Assembly (NCBI RefSeq): GCF_000332355.1
Contig: NZ_KB235959.1
Coordinates: 131,986 to 179,898, forward strand
Reading direction: 5' to 3'
DNA length: 47,913 nt
DNA from: Baaleninema simplex PCC 7105
GTDB lineage: Bacteria; Cyanobacteriota; Cyanobacteriia; Cyanobacteriales; Geitlerinemataceae
Shown: positions 8,272-17,296 of the stretch, piece after piece
Layout: each line of letters starts with the position of its first letter
How positions within the stretch are numbered: the stretch's first letter is position 1
Made by a program: the position numbers and the translations under genes
Notes under the pieces: model-generated
What the model saw: only the letters and a program-made list of their open reading frames with translations
Database searches by the model: none
Told to the model about the DNA's origin: nothing

Positions 8272-11200
8272 GTGAGTTTCGATCCCCACACACTGCTTTC
8301 AGAAATCGAGCGACGATTGTTCGAACTCGAAACGCTACCGCAGGAGAACACCTCAGACATAACCGATCGCCTGCGACAAACGTTAGAACGAACCCGCGAC
8401 GAGTTGCTCGAAGCCGCAACCTCCCAGGAACAAACGCAATCGTTGGCGGCCTCCGTCGAGTCCAACCTCTCGAATCAAGTGTCGGGACTGCACGCCGTTC
8501 TCCTCAAACCACTGCAACTCGAACTCGATCGCCTGCGACAACGGCGCGATCTCCTGGCTGAAAACGTCGAACGGCTCGAACGCCAGCAAACCAGCCAGTT
8601 ATCTCTCCAACAAGAACGCCTTCAGCGAGAACAGGCCGTACAAGAGGTTTTGACGGAGTTCCAAAGACAGCTCCAAGCAGCGTTAGAACGACAGATGACA
8701 CGCGCTCTAACCCAGGCCGAAGCTCAATTTTTTTCTCGAGCTGAAGCCGCATCGCTTCCTCCCGAACCTTCAGACACCGTCGCTCCCCTACTCCACCCCC
8801 AACAGCGGCTCGATCGCCTCCAACGAATTCAAGCAGACTCCGATCGAATGTTACTGACCCTCGATTCGACCATGCGAGTGGTGTTCGATCGCCTTCTGTC
8901 TAACCTCCAAAGCTATCAAGATTCCCTCTCCCGCAGCGTTGAGAAAATTTACGACATCAGCCAGCAGGGAGAAGCGATCGTCGCGACCTTAGTTCGACAC
9001 CTCACCCAACGCCTCGAGGAAGAACTCAGTCACCGTTTACCGGAAGGATCGCATCCCGCCGCCGAACTCCACGCCGCCGCCGAACCCCCCGTTCTTCCGT
9101 CGAGCCTCGCCAACGAACCCAGCCAAACCGACAGTTCCGAACCCTCAGAACCCGAGGACGATATTCCAACAGCGGTCACAATTCCCCTCGAGGAAGACGA
9201 TCTCGAGAGCGACATCGTTGGAGATTCCCGCCAAATCCCGACAGATTCCTCGTTCGCGACCGCTGAAAACACCGAATCCCCTGACGAACCCCCTCCGATC
9301 GCATCGATGTCACCTGAACCTTCCCCCGAACCGAACCTCGAACCTCAACGTCCGTCAGTCGAACCGTCGCCAGCGTTCTCCGAACTTCCCGACGTTTGGG
9401 CCGATTCTGACGACGACAGTAGTTTCGCCTCCTCCGTTCCGCAATTTATCCGAGACTACGCCGAACCCTCGGCCTCCGATTCCGACGACGACTTAACTCG
9501 CGATCTGTGGGAAGACGAGAGTTCTGAAGACCCGTCGCTGACGACATCGCCTGTTGAAGTTGAAGACGCAGCCGAAGCATCCATCGAATACGAAACCCTC
9601 GACGACCTCGAATTTGAGGAAGAAGAGGACGCGATCGCTCGACAACCGGAAATTGTCGAACCGAAGGTTCCCGAAGACCTCGAAGTTCTCGACGACAGCG
9701 ACAGCGATTTCGACTGGCCGGGACTTCGCGGAACGACCGATGCTGAGTCTTCTACGATCGCCCCCTCCGACGAAGAGAAAGAGTGGGAAAATTTGGACGA
9801 CGATTTAAACCCGGAGGAGGACTCCGAAACCTTGGAACCCTTCTGGGAATCTGACGCAGACGCCTCCGAGCGTTCGGACGCTGAAAACATCGCTGAGTTA
9901 GAACCCTGGAACGAGGACGGCGACACCGATCTCGAGTCGGACGTCGATCGCTTCCTACACGATCGCGCACCAGAAACAGAACAAGAAGAATTATATTCAA
10001 CGGCGATCGAGTCTGAAGATCGTCCGAGCGTTCACGTCGATCCCGAAACCTTCGAGTCTCTCGATACGGACGACATCGAAGAAACCACCGATCGCGAAGC
10101 CGACATCGAGTCAGAAGTCGATCGCTTTTTAGCCACCCATCCCCCAGCCGCCGCAGCTTCTCCCACCAGGGATAACGAAACGTCAACCGTGGAAATCCGC
10201 GATCCTTGGGACGAACCGGACGACGAGAACGAAATCTCCTCTGACGTCGAATCTTTTCCCGAATCGCCTCCCGAATCTCCGCTTAAGTCTGTTCTCGAGG
10301 TCGTCACGACGGAGGGATCGGAAGAACCCACGACCCCAACAACTCCTCTCGACATCGAAGCCGAGGAAGAAATAACCTCACTTCCATCGGATGAAGTCTC
10401 CCCAGCGGACATCCACCCGCCAGAGATCGTACAATCGGATGAAAAGGCACTAGAGTTGTTAGAAGAGGAGTTTTCTCCATCGCCGCTTCTAGAAGAAAGC
10501 GAGGAAGTTAACGACGATTTATCCGCAGCGTTAAGCGAAAGTGTGACTCCCATGTCTTCGCCGTCCGTTCCCGATCCCGAATCGTTAATTCCCGAACCGC
10601 AATCGGCCGAATCCGCCGAGGACAGTTTGCTGCAAAGTTTTGAAGAGGATCTGGAGTCGGAGACGCCGTCGCCATCTTCGGAAAACGATGATTGGTTGAG
10701 CCTCGAGGAGACACCGCTACGTTGGTCTGAGGAAGACGCCGCCGCCGAACTCGAACGGGAATTGAGCCGATCGGCTCAGCAGTCCATGGAACAGTCACAG
10801 CTAAGGTCGCAAACGCTCGATCGCCAGCTCGATCGCTTCTATGACAGTTTGTTCGAGTCGAACCCCGAAACCGCTCCTTCGATTTCTGAGGATGGCGAAG
10901 CGGAGGACGACGACGAAGATTCGAGTCCCCAGATTTCGAGTCGCGGCCATCCAACTCCCACCCCACCCTCGCAACGGCGTCAACTCGATTCGTCCCCGAC
11001 TCCACGGTTAGACGCGGGAGAGGTTTCTGAGGCGATACAGTCAGAGCTGGCGAAAACGGACGAGGAAATTGAAGCCGAGTTAGCTGCGTTCGCGGCGTCT
11101 TTAGAGGAAACGGAGGCGTCGTCGCCAACAGAAGCGATCGAAACTGAGGTTGAATCCGATTCGACGGAGGAAACCCGGCTCGATCGCGAGTTCGATGTAT

Positions 11201-14200
11201 TTGAAGCTCTCTTCAGCGACGACGAAACGGACGATGAAGAACAAGTCGAACGAGAGATTTTAGACGAGTCCGACCTCTGTGATACTGAAGAATTCGACGA
11301 GACGGTCTCCGACTCTCCCACCGTTGAAGACACTGAATCCGAAGAACAAGTCGAACGAGAGATTTTAGACGAGTCCGACCTCTTTGATACTGAAGAATTC
11401 GACGAGACGGTCCCCGACTCTCCCACCGTTGAAGCAAGTGAGGGGGAAACTCGACTCGATCGCGAATTTGCGGTGTTTGAATCTCTCCTCAGCGACGACG
11501 AAACTCAATACGAAGAACAAGTCGAACGAGAGATTTTAGAAGAAGAATTAGAAGAAAACCCCCTCGAGTCGTCCTCCCCTGACGAACCGTCCGCGTCCGT
11601 AGAAGAAGAGGAAACGGAATCCGAAGAACAAGCCGAACGGGAGATTTTAGACGAGTCCGACCTCTCGGATACTGAAGAATTCGACGAGACGGTCTCCGAC
11701 TCTCTCACCGTTGAAGCAAGTGAGGGGGAAACTCGACTCGATCGCGAATTTGCGGTATTTGAATCTCTCCTCAGTGACGACGAAACTCAATACGAAGAAC
11801 AGCTCGAACGAGAGGTTTTAGACGAGTCCGACCTCTTTGATACCGAAACCACTCGAGGCGAGCTGTCCGAACCTGAAGCCGTTTCCGAGGTCGAAGCCAC
11901 GACAGAATCCGAATCGTCCGAAGCAGAAAGCGATCGCGAATTTGCGGTGTTTGCATCTCTCCTCAGCGACGACGAAACTCCATACGAAGAACAGCTCGAA
12001 CGAGAGATTTTAGCAGAAGAATTAGAAGAAAACCCCCTCGAACCGTCCGCGTCTGTAGAAGACGAAGATACAGAAAACAAAGACGTAGAAGACGAAGAAG
12101 AGGAAATTCTCGCGGCCTTTGGAGAAGATGTTTTTGAAGAAGATTTCGCCGACGATGTCGAAGAAAACTCAACCGACGTCGTACCGGATACCGCCTCTGA
12201 GTTCTCACCCGAATCCTCATCAAACCTCGAAGCGATCGAAGACGAGGACGCCAACGACGCAGAACCCGACACCGAAACCGATCGCGACGTAGCTGAGGCG
12301 GCGATCGCTCCTTTCCTTTGGTCTGAAGACGAGGACGCCAACGACGCAGAACCCGCAACGGTCGTCGAGGGTTCCGATACGATTTCAGCGTTAACCGATC
12401 TCATCGGCGAACCCCTCGTTGCAACTGAAGACAACCTCGACGACGAAGACGTTTCCCCCCGAACGTTAGCCCCCGACGAAGATATTTTACTTCCTGAAGA
12501 CGCCGGTTCGGAATTCGCCACAGGGGGCGATCGCCGCCAATTCGATCTCGACGAAACGACGCGAAATCAACTCGAAGCCGACCTTCAAGATCTCGAACGT
12601 TCCGAAGACGCGATCGCCTGGGCCCTCGATTCAAAATCCCCTTCATCTCAACGAACGTCCGAGAAGGCGATCGAGGAATTAGAACAGGTGTTCGACGAAC
12701 TGGCTGAGGCGTTTTTCGACGGCGATGAAGACGACGAGTTCGTCAATCCCTTCGTTCTACAGGACGAATCCTTAGAGGAAGCCGCCGTTTCTCCGCCGCG
12801 TCCGCCACTTCCCCCACCTCCCCGTCGCCGCGTTAGCGTTCCCCCACCGATTTGGCTGGAAAACGCCAACCATCAAACGTGGTATTTGGGTCTCGATTGG
12901 GACGAAACGGGATTGTCGGCGGTTTTGTTCGATCGTCAAACCCAGTCCCTCTATCCGCTGGGGTGGGAACGCGACAGCCACCAACCCCCAGTCTTTCGGC
13001 TTCCGGTAGTGGCGGTTCGCCGTGGCGAGGGTTGGACGGTCGGGTTCGAGGCGATCGAAACTCCCTGCGAGGACGGCGAACTTCGCTTAGAACAGTTTCA
13101 TCCCTGTCTCGAGGTCGGTTTACCCTGGACTGACGACACCGGAACCGATCGCCCAGCGGTACAGTGGTCTGAGACCGTCGAACTTCCCCTTTCGGAAATC
13201 TGCGACGCGTGGCGATCGCTCTTAGAATGCGTGGCGACGGCTCGACCTTACGACGCCTCTCACCGCGTCCCCGCAAACGTCCCCGACCTCACGTCCCTCT
13301 TTCCCAAACTCGGCGGCGTCGTCCTCTCGGAAAACGCAACCTCCTCGGAGGCGTATCGCTTTAACCTGCGAGAAGCGGTGTTGAAAGCCGGACTCACCCC
13401 TCGTCCCGATCGCGTCTTTTTCGTCGATCGCGCGATCGCCGCTCTATTTTTTAACTTACACGGTTCTGAAGCGTCCCCAGATGCTCGAGAATCCCCGTCC
13501 CCCAGTCGCGGAACCCTATTCGTCGCGGTAACGGGAACGGACGGACTGTCGCTGACCTTAGCCAACCTCACCGACGGAACCGAGCGTTCGGTTTCCCAAC
13601 TCTTAGTTTCTGGGTGTTTTCCCTACGGCGATCGCGCCATCGACGAAGATCTCGTCGTGCAGTCGGTTCTCGAAAACGACCCGGACTTACAACAGCAATT
13701 CGGGGTCGCTGACGGCGATTGCGTCCCCGAACCCGGCGATCCCGACCTCGAAAACCGCATCGCGTTTCGACAGTTCCTCAACCGTTCGCCGTTCGGCCGC
13801 CAACTCCTCGACCTCGCAGCGGACATCAACACAGCTCTGGCCGAAAGCGATTATGTCGAATTCGAGTTTAACGGTCGTCGCCATCGCGTCGAACGCCAAA
13901 CCCTCGATCGCCAAATTCTCCGACCTTGGCTCGAACGGCTGAATCGGGAATTCAACCGTCTGTCAAGCGTGGCTGGCGTCTCTGTCGAAGGGATCGATCG
14001 CGTCCTCTGCACCGGTCGTCCGCTCCTGCGATCGAGTCTCTCGGATTGGCTGCGTTACAAGTTACCCAACGCCGTTTTTCTCGATGCTCCAACGGTTCAC
14101 CCCGGTGTGAGCGAAATCGCCTCCGGTTTGGCTCTGTTTCCTCGCTACGGGGAAACCTTCGACTCCGCCGACGCCTCTGGAGAGTTTTTAGAACGCCATC

Positions 14201-14589
14201 AGTACGGCGATTTGTTTCTCTTCCACGAGCTGATCCAAGCCTGTCCCGAGGGATCGTTTTCGTTGCAAGAGGTGTTGAGTCACCTCGAACGACGCGGGAT
14301 TCATACCCGCAAAACCCGCGATCGCATCGCTCGGTTTCTCGAGGGAGAACTTCCCTCGGGTCTCGTTCCCACCCCACCCCGCGATCGTTGGTTGACCGCC
14401 GAGTCCCGAGACTTTCCCCAATACGCCAAACTTCGCCAAATTCCCGCCTTCGTCCGTGAAGGCGATCGCACGTATCGCTCTAACGCCGAACAACGCCACC
14501 GCTGGCGTCAGTACTTCCAATTCCTGACCCGCCACGCTCGACAAAGCCTCCGCGACCCCCTCAGTGCGAAGTTAGCGGTCGATCGCTGA
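8272..14589 (+). CDS. Giant acidic protein: coiled coil, repeats, C-terminal Hsp70/actin-like domain
   Basis: A 2105-residue protein of unknown function with four zones. Residues 1-255 are a probable long coiled coil (LDRLRQRRDLLAENVERLER). Residues about 260-1500 are dominated by D, E, S, P and T and are probably disordered, with recurring VDRFL pieces and a tandem repeat block (about 968-1255). A proline-rich linker (PPRPPLPPPPRRR) follows. Residues about 1537-1955 resemble a diverged Hsp70/actin ATPase: a phosphate-1-like LGLDWDETGLSAVLFD (from 1539), a connect-1-like DRAIAALFF (1719-1727), a phosphate-2-like FVAVTGTDGLSLTL (from 1750) and an adenosine-like VLCTGRPLL (from 1911) followed by HPGVSEIASGLAL. 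About 150 further residues close the protein. The GTG at 8272 has AGAGG about 6 nt upstream. There is no signal peptide or membrane span. The domain call rests on motif order only. Confidence 0.8.
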   Translation: MSFDPHTLLSEIERRLFELETLPQENTSDITDRLRQTLERTRDELLEAATSQEQTQSLAASVESNLSNQVSGLHAVLLKPLQLELDRLRQRRDLLAENVERLERQQTSQLSLQQERLQREQAVQEVLTEFQRQLQAALERQMTRALTQAEAQFFSRAEAASLPPEPSDTVAPLLHPQQRLDRLQRIQADSDRMLLTLDSTMRVVFDRLLSNLQSYQDSLSRSVEKIYDISQQGEAIVATLVRHLTQRLEEELSHRLPEGSHPAAELHAAAEPPVLPSSLANEPSQTDSSEPSEPEDDIPTAVTIPLEEDDLESDIVGDSRQIPTDSSFATAENTESPDEPPPIASMSPEPSPEPNLEPQRPSVEPSPAFSELPDVWADSDDDSSFASSVPQFIRDYAEPSASDSDDDLTRDLWEDESSEDPSLTTSPVEVEDAAEASIEYETLDDLEFEEEEDAIARQPEIVEPKVPEDLEVLDDSDSDFDWPGLRGTTDAESSTIAPSDEEKEWENLDDDLNPEEDSETLEPFWESDADASERSDAENIAELEPWNEDGDTDLESDVDRFLHDRAPETEQEELYSTAIESEDRPSVHVDPETFESLDTDDIEETTDREADIESEVDRFLATHPPAAAASPTRDNETSTVEIRDPWDEPDDENEISSDVESFPESPPESPLKSVLEVVTTEGSEEPTTPTTPLDIEAEEEITSLPSDEVSPADIHPPEIVQSDEKALELLEEEFSPSPLLEESEEVNDDLSAALSESVTPMSSPSVPDPESLIPEPQSAESAEDSLLQSFEEDLESETPSPSSENDDWLSLEETPLRWSEEDAAAELERELSRSAQQSMEQSQLRSQTLDRQLDRFYDSLFESNPETAPSISEDGEAEDDDEDSSPQISSRGHPTPTPPSQRRQLDSSPTPRLDAGEVSEAIQSELAKTDEEIEAELAAFAASLEETEASSPTEAIETEVESDSTEETRLDREFDVFEALFSDDETDDEEQVEREILDESDLCDTEEFDETVSDSPTVEDTESEEQVEREILDESDLFDTEEFDETVPDSPTVEASEGETRLDREFAVFESLLSDDETQYEEQVEREILEEELEENPLESSSPDEPSASVEEEETESEEQAEREILDESDLSDTEEFDETVSDSLTVEASEGETRLDREFAVFESLLSDDETQYEEQLEREVLDESDLFDTETTRGELSEPEAVSEVEATTESESSEAESDREFAVFASLLSDDETPYEEQLEREILAEELEENPLEPSASVEDEDTENKDVEDEEEEILAAFGEDVFEEDFADDVEENSTDVVPDTASEFSPESSSNLEAIEDEDANDAEPDTETDRDVAEAAIAPFLWSEDEDANDAEPATVVEGSDTISALTDLIGEPLVATEDNLDDEDVSPRTLAPDEDILLPEDAGSEFATGGDRRQFDLDETTRNQLEADLQDLERSEDAIAWALDSKSPSSQRTSEKAIEELEQVFDELAEAFFDGDEDDEFVNPFVLQDESLEEAAVSPPRPPLPPPPRRRVSVPPPIWLENANHQTWYLGLDWDETGLSAVLFDRQTQSLYPLGWERDSHQPPVFRLPVVAVRRGEGWTVGFEAIETPCEDGELRLEQFHPCLEVGLPWTDDTGTDRPAVQWSETVELPLSEICDAWRSLLECVATARPYDASHRVPANVPDLTSLFPKLGGVVLSENATSSEAYRFNLREAVLKAGLTPRPDRVFFVDRAIAALFFNLHGSEASPDARESPSPSRGTLFVAVTGTDGLSLTLANLTDGTERSVSQLLVSGCFPYGDRAIDEDLVVQSVLENDPDLQQQFGVADGDCVPEPGDPDLENRIAFRQFLNRSPFGRQLLDLAADINTALAESDYVEFEFNGRRHRVERQTLDRQILRPWLERLNREFNRLSSVAGVSVEGIDRVLCTGRPLLRSSLSDWLRYKLPNAVFLDAPTVHPGVSEIASGLALFPRYGETFDSADASGEFLERHQYGDLFLFHELIQACPEGSFSLQEVLSHLERRGIHTRKTRDRIARFLEGELPSGLVPTPPRDRWLTAESRDFPQYAKLRQIPAFVREGDRTYRSNAEQRHRWRQYFQFLTRHARQSLRDPLSAKLAVDR
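11171..12034 (+). repeat. Coding repeats inside the giant protein
   Basis: Two alternating modules recur within the gene. Module A reads LDREFAVFESLLSDDET and then YEEQ-ERE-IL; it appears near 11180, 11455, 11735 and 11930. Module B reads DESDLFDTEEFDETV and then DSPTVEASEG; it appears near 11265, 11370, 11650 and (shortened) 11820. Conservation is high at the nucleotide level too, which suggests recent unequal duplication. Confidence 0.85.
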
Positions 14590-14614
14590 GCGGCCGCCGA
14601 GATATCTAGAGAAA

Positions 14615-14638
14615 TTGTTTTTTTAAACAACTTTTTTT
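14615..14638 (+). terminator. Weak intrinsic terminator after the giant gene
   Basis: TTGTTT (14615-14620) pairs with AAACAA (14625-14630) and is followed by C and seven T. The stem is short and AT-rich but the U-tract is strong. Confidence 0.5.
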
Positions 14639-14652
14639 GCGCGATCGCCCCC

Positions 14653-14681
14653 TTGACAGTTCGGAAAACAGAGGAGATAAT
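14653..14681 (+). promoter_or_regulatory. Near-consensus sigma-70 promoter without a downstream gene
   Basis: TTGACA (14653-14658), exactly 17 bp, then GATAAT (14676-14681). The expected start of transcription is near 14688. No + strand gene follows; the transcript would enter purK antisense. Confidence 0.55.
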
Positions 14682-14687
14682 GAAAAT

Positions 14688-14760
14688 ATAGGTTATAAGG
14701 GTTTGTTCGTATTTATACCTGATTTTTTATTCAACTACAAAAGTTATTGAACGAACCCAG
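14688..14760 (+). ncRNA. Candidate small RNA in the giant gene-purK gap
   Basis: It is inferred from the orphan promoter at 14653-14681 and a stem just downstream: GGGTTTGTTC (14699-14708) pairs with GAACGAACCC (14749-14758), ten pairs including one G-U. No ORF of note lies in it. No U-run terminator follows, so the 3' end is unknown and read-through into purK antisense is possible. No known RNA family was recognised. Confidence 0.3.
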
Positions 14761-14800
14761 CCTCGAATCTTCACCGAGTCGTTTGCCGTACATCGCTCAG

Positions 14801-15943
14801 TTAACGACCGTACCAAATCGCTTCAATATCCCGAGCGATCGCCCTTCCCTGCGAGGGGTCAGAGACCAAGGCCGTGGCGTGTCCGAGCTTTCGCCCCGGT
14901 CGAGATTCCGTTTTCCCATACCAATACACGAAAGCATTAGGAAGGGCAGCGATCGCCTCCCGTTTATCGCGATAATCGCGGCGAGCCGTTTCGTAGCCCA
15001 ACAAGTTCACCATCACCGCTGCGGGGGACTTCATCACCGTAGATCCCAGCGGTAAATCGCAAACAGCACGAAGGAGCTGGGCAAACTGAGACGTATCGCA
15101 GGCGTCCAAAGAAAAATGGCCGGAATTGTGAGTTCTCGGCGCAATTTCATTGACTAACACTTTCTCGTCCGGCGTCAGAAACAGCTCGATGCCGAACAAT
15201 CCCACCACGTCGAGTTTTTCCAAAATCCGGCGAGCGATCGCCTCACATTGAAAAACAACGGCCGGACTCACCATCGCCGGAGCCAAAACGCGCCGACAGA
15301 CTTGGTTTTCCTGTTGCGTTTCCACCACCGGATAAATCGCGATATCCCCCGTCGCACTGCGGGCTGCAATGACCGCCAGTTCGCGATCGAAACGAACGAA
15401 CTCCTCGAGCAGTACCGAAGGATATCCCCAGCGCTGCCACACGGCGTTTAACGCGTCTCCCGTTTCGACGATAACCGTTCCCTGACCGTCGTAGCCGTGG
15501 CGTCTGGCTTTCATGACGAGCGGAAACCCGAGATCGATCGGAATCGTTTCCTGTGGAGCGAGATTGACAAATCGCGGGACGGGAAGTCCCCACTCTCGCA
15601 AGCAACAACGTTGGTGGTACTTATCGAGTAGCGGTTCTAACGCCTCTAACCGGGGTCGGAAACAAACGCCCTTCTCGGCCAGTTTCGCCAGTTCCTCAAG
15701 TTCGACAAATTCGTTTTCAAAGGTGATGACATCGCAGCGTTCTGCCAATTGGAACGTCGCTCGAGCGTCAGCCACCTCCGCCAACACCGTCTCCGCCGCC
15801 AATTCCACCGCCGGATCGTCGAGTTTGGGGGTTTGAACGACGACCTCGAGTCCCAGAGACGGGGCTTCCCGTGCCATCATCCAAGCCAGTTGGCCGCCGC
15901 CAATAATACCCACGCGACGGCGAGGAGTTCGATCGCTGTTCAT
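14801..15943 (-). CDS. purK: 5-(carboxyamino)imidazole ribonucleotide synthase PurK
   Basis: PurK carboxylates AIR to N5-CAIR with ATP and bicarbonate in purine synthesis. The 380-residue ATP-grasp protein has the N-terminal GIIGGGQLAWMM loop (about residues 12-23), a central ATP-grasp region (PLVMKARRHGYDGQGT and LLEEFVRFDRELAVI) and metal/substrate residues in VNEIAPRTHNSGHFSLDAC. The frame is open upstream to 16171, but that extension merely translates GA-rich repeats into Ser/Pro/Leu runs. The ATG at 15943 gives the family N-terminus. The PurE partner is not in the window. Confidence 0.93.
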   Translation of the reverse strand: MNSDRTPRRRVGIIGGGQLAWMMAREAPSLGLEVVVQTPKLDDPAVELAAETVLAEVADARATFQLAERCDVITFENEFVELEELAKLAEKGVCFRPRLEALEPLLDKYHQRCCLREWGLPVPRFVNLAPQETIPIDLGFPLVMKARRHGYDGQGTVIVETGDALNAVWQRWGYPSVLLEEFVRFDRELAVIAARSATGDIAIYPVVETQQENQVCRRVLAPAMVSPAVVFQCEAIARRILEKLDVVGLFGIELFLTPDEKVLVNEIAPRTHNSGHFSLDACDTSQFAQLLRAVCDLPLGSTVMKSPAAVMVNLLGYETARRDYRDKREAIAALPNAFVYWYGKTESRPGRKLGHATALVSDPSQGRAIARDIEAIWYGR

Positions 15944-15963
15944 TGTTGTTTTTGTGAAGAGCA

Positions 15964-16292
15964 AGGGAGAGGGGGAGAGGGGGAGAGAGGGAGAGGGGGG
16001 AGAGAGGGAGAGGGGGAGAGAGGGAGAGGGGGAGAGAGGGAGAGGGGGAGAGAGGGAGAGGGGGAGAGAGGGAGAGGGGGAGAAACTGTCAACTCTAAAC
16101 TGTCTCCACTGTTGACTGTTCACTGTTGACTGTTCACTGTAAAAGCGGTGCGTGACGCGGTAATACCCCATTCACCTGACTTCGCCAGCATTTGCCGGCC
16201 GCGTCAAACACCCTACGATTCTGTTCCCTGTTCCCTGTTCCCTGTTCCCTGTTCCCTGTTCCCTGTTCCCTATTCCCTGTTCCCTGTTCCCT
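15964..16292. repeat. Composite repeat: GA array, ACTG units, type C palindrome, CCCTGTT heptamers
   Basis: In order: a GA-rich array (15964-16084); CACTGTTGACTGTT-like units ending CTGTAAAAG; a type C palindromic unit from GGTGCGTGAC (16147-16156) to a degraded GTCAAACACC (16203-16212); and tandem CCCTGTT heptamers (about 16220-16290) running to the stop of the CPBP gene. The gap holds no gene. Confidence 0.85.
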
Positions 16293-16293
16293 C

Positions 16294-17136
16294 TCAATTT
16301 TCAATTATCAATTGAAGAAAACCGGCCGTTGCCACCAAGAGACTCAAGCCCAACATTCCCGTTAAAGGGCGTCCGTCGATGCCGGAGAGCCAAGCCGGGG
16401 CGGTTTCCGTCGGGACGATCGCCCCCGTACTGTCGAGAAAAATTGCTGTCCCAACCCATCCGGCGTGCAATCCCCATGCTAAACTCAGAGTTCCGCCATC
16501 GACAACGCGAGCGAGGGTTAAAACCATTCCCATCAACCACAAACCGGGAATTTCTGGAAGGGTTTCTCGCCACCCCCAAACCAAATGCGAAGCTGCAAAA
16601 ATCGTGCTGGTTATCGCGGCGGCCGTCCAGACAGACAGGTGAGATTGCAACTGAGTTTGGACGAATCCACGAAAGAGAAATTCTTCTGTCCCTGCTATCC
16701 ACAGCGCTAAAATCCCAGCGAGGAAGAGAGGGAACATTACAGTTTCGAGGACGTCGCCCGATCGCATTTTAAATTCCCAGCGAATCCAGCCGAAGATTTT
16801 TTGGACGGCCGCGAGAATCGCGATGCCAAATATCCCCAATCCCCATCCGATCGCCAGTGATTTCAGTCCCTCGAACGGCCCCGTCCAACCATAATATGAA
16901 AATGGTAAGTTCTCGATCGCGGCCGTTCCGGAGATCGTTACGGGAAACAAAAGGTAGAGCGATCCTACCAAGATTAGCTTTTTTTGGGGAGCGAGGAAGT
17001 TTCCTGGATACCAATTCCAGCGTCGAGCTAGGGGAATCGCGATCGGCAACCACAGCCCCAACCAGACTCCAAAAAAACAGCTAATTTTAACCCAGACTCC
17101 GACCTCCGAACCGCGATCGAGGAACCCATGCAGCAT
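16294..17136 (-). CDS. CPBP-family intramembrane metalloprotease (CAAX-like/Abi)
   Basis: A 280-residue membrane protein of the CPBP family, relatives of the type II CAAX prenyl endopeptidase; bacterial substrates are mostly unknown. There are about seven or eight hydrophobic spans. The catalytic signature EEFLFR (about residues 151-156) fits EExxxR, followed by a His in FAASHLVWG and another in SLAWGLHAGW, both expected metal ligands. The ATG at 17136 has AGGAAG about 6 nt upstream. The C-terminal codons (LIIEN and stop) lie in an AATTGATAATTGA segment that precedes heptamer arrays elsewhere in the window. Confidence 0.85.
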   Translation of the reverse strand: MLHGFLDRGSEVGVWVKISCFFGVWLGLWLPIAIPLARRWNWYPGNFLAPQKKLILVGSLYLLFPVTISGTAAIENLPFSYYGWTGPFEGLKSLAIGWGLGIFGIAILAAVQKIFGWIRWEFKMRSGDVLETVMFPLFLAGILALWIAGTEEFLFRGFVQTQLQSHLSVWTAAAITSTIFAASHLVWGWRETLPEIPGLWLMGMVLTLARVVDGGTLSLAWGLHAGWVGTAIFLDSTGAIVPTETAPAWLSGIDGRPLTGMLGLSLLVATAGFLQLIIEN

Positions 17137-17296
17137 TAACGCTTCCTAATCATCTGACTCCGCGATCGCCGACGACTGAAACTTTTACGATCGCGGTCTG
17201 TTTCTCGGACGAATCGGGGGAATTCCCACTGCTTCGATCGGTAACAATTTTACCGACGCTCGTTTGGGTCAACCCCCGTCGCGACGGGGATTAAGC

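Noticed and set aside
9030-14544. Many antisense ORFs (Ser-rich or Arg-rich) across the giant gene
   Set aside because: They arise because GAA/GAC/GAG codons read in reverse are Ser/Val/Leu/Phe codons; there are no starts with ribosome sites.
15944-16171. Open frame extending purK upstream, full of Ser/Pro/Leu
   Set aside because: It is the GA-rich array read in one frame; the PurK family begins at MNSDRTPRRRVGI.
17273-17288. CCCCGTCGCGACGGGG palindrome as a cyAbrB terminator
   Set aside because: There is no T-run on the minus strand after it; it may be a repeat or chance dyad.
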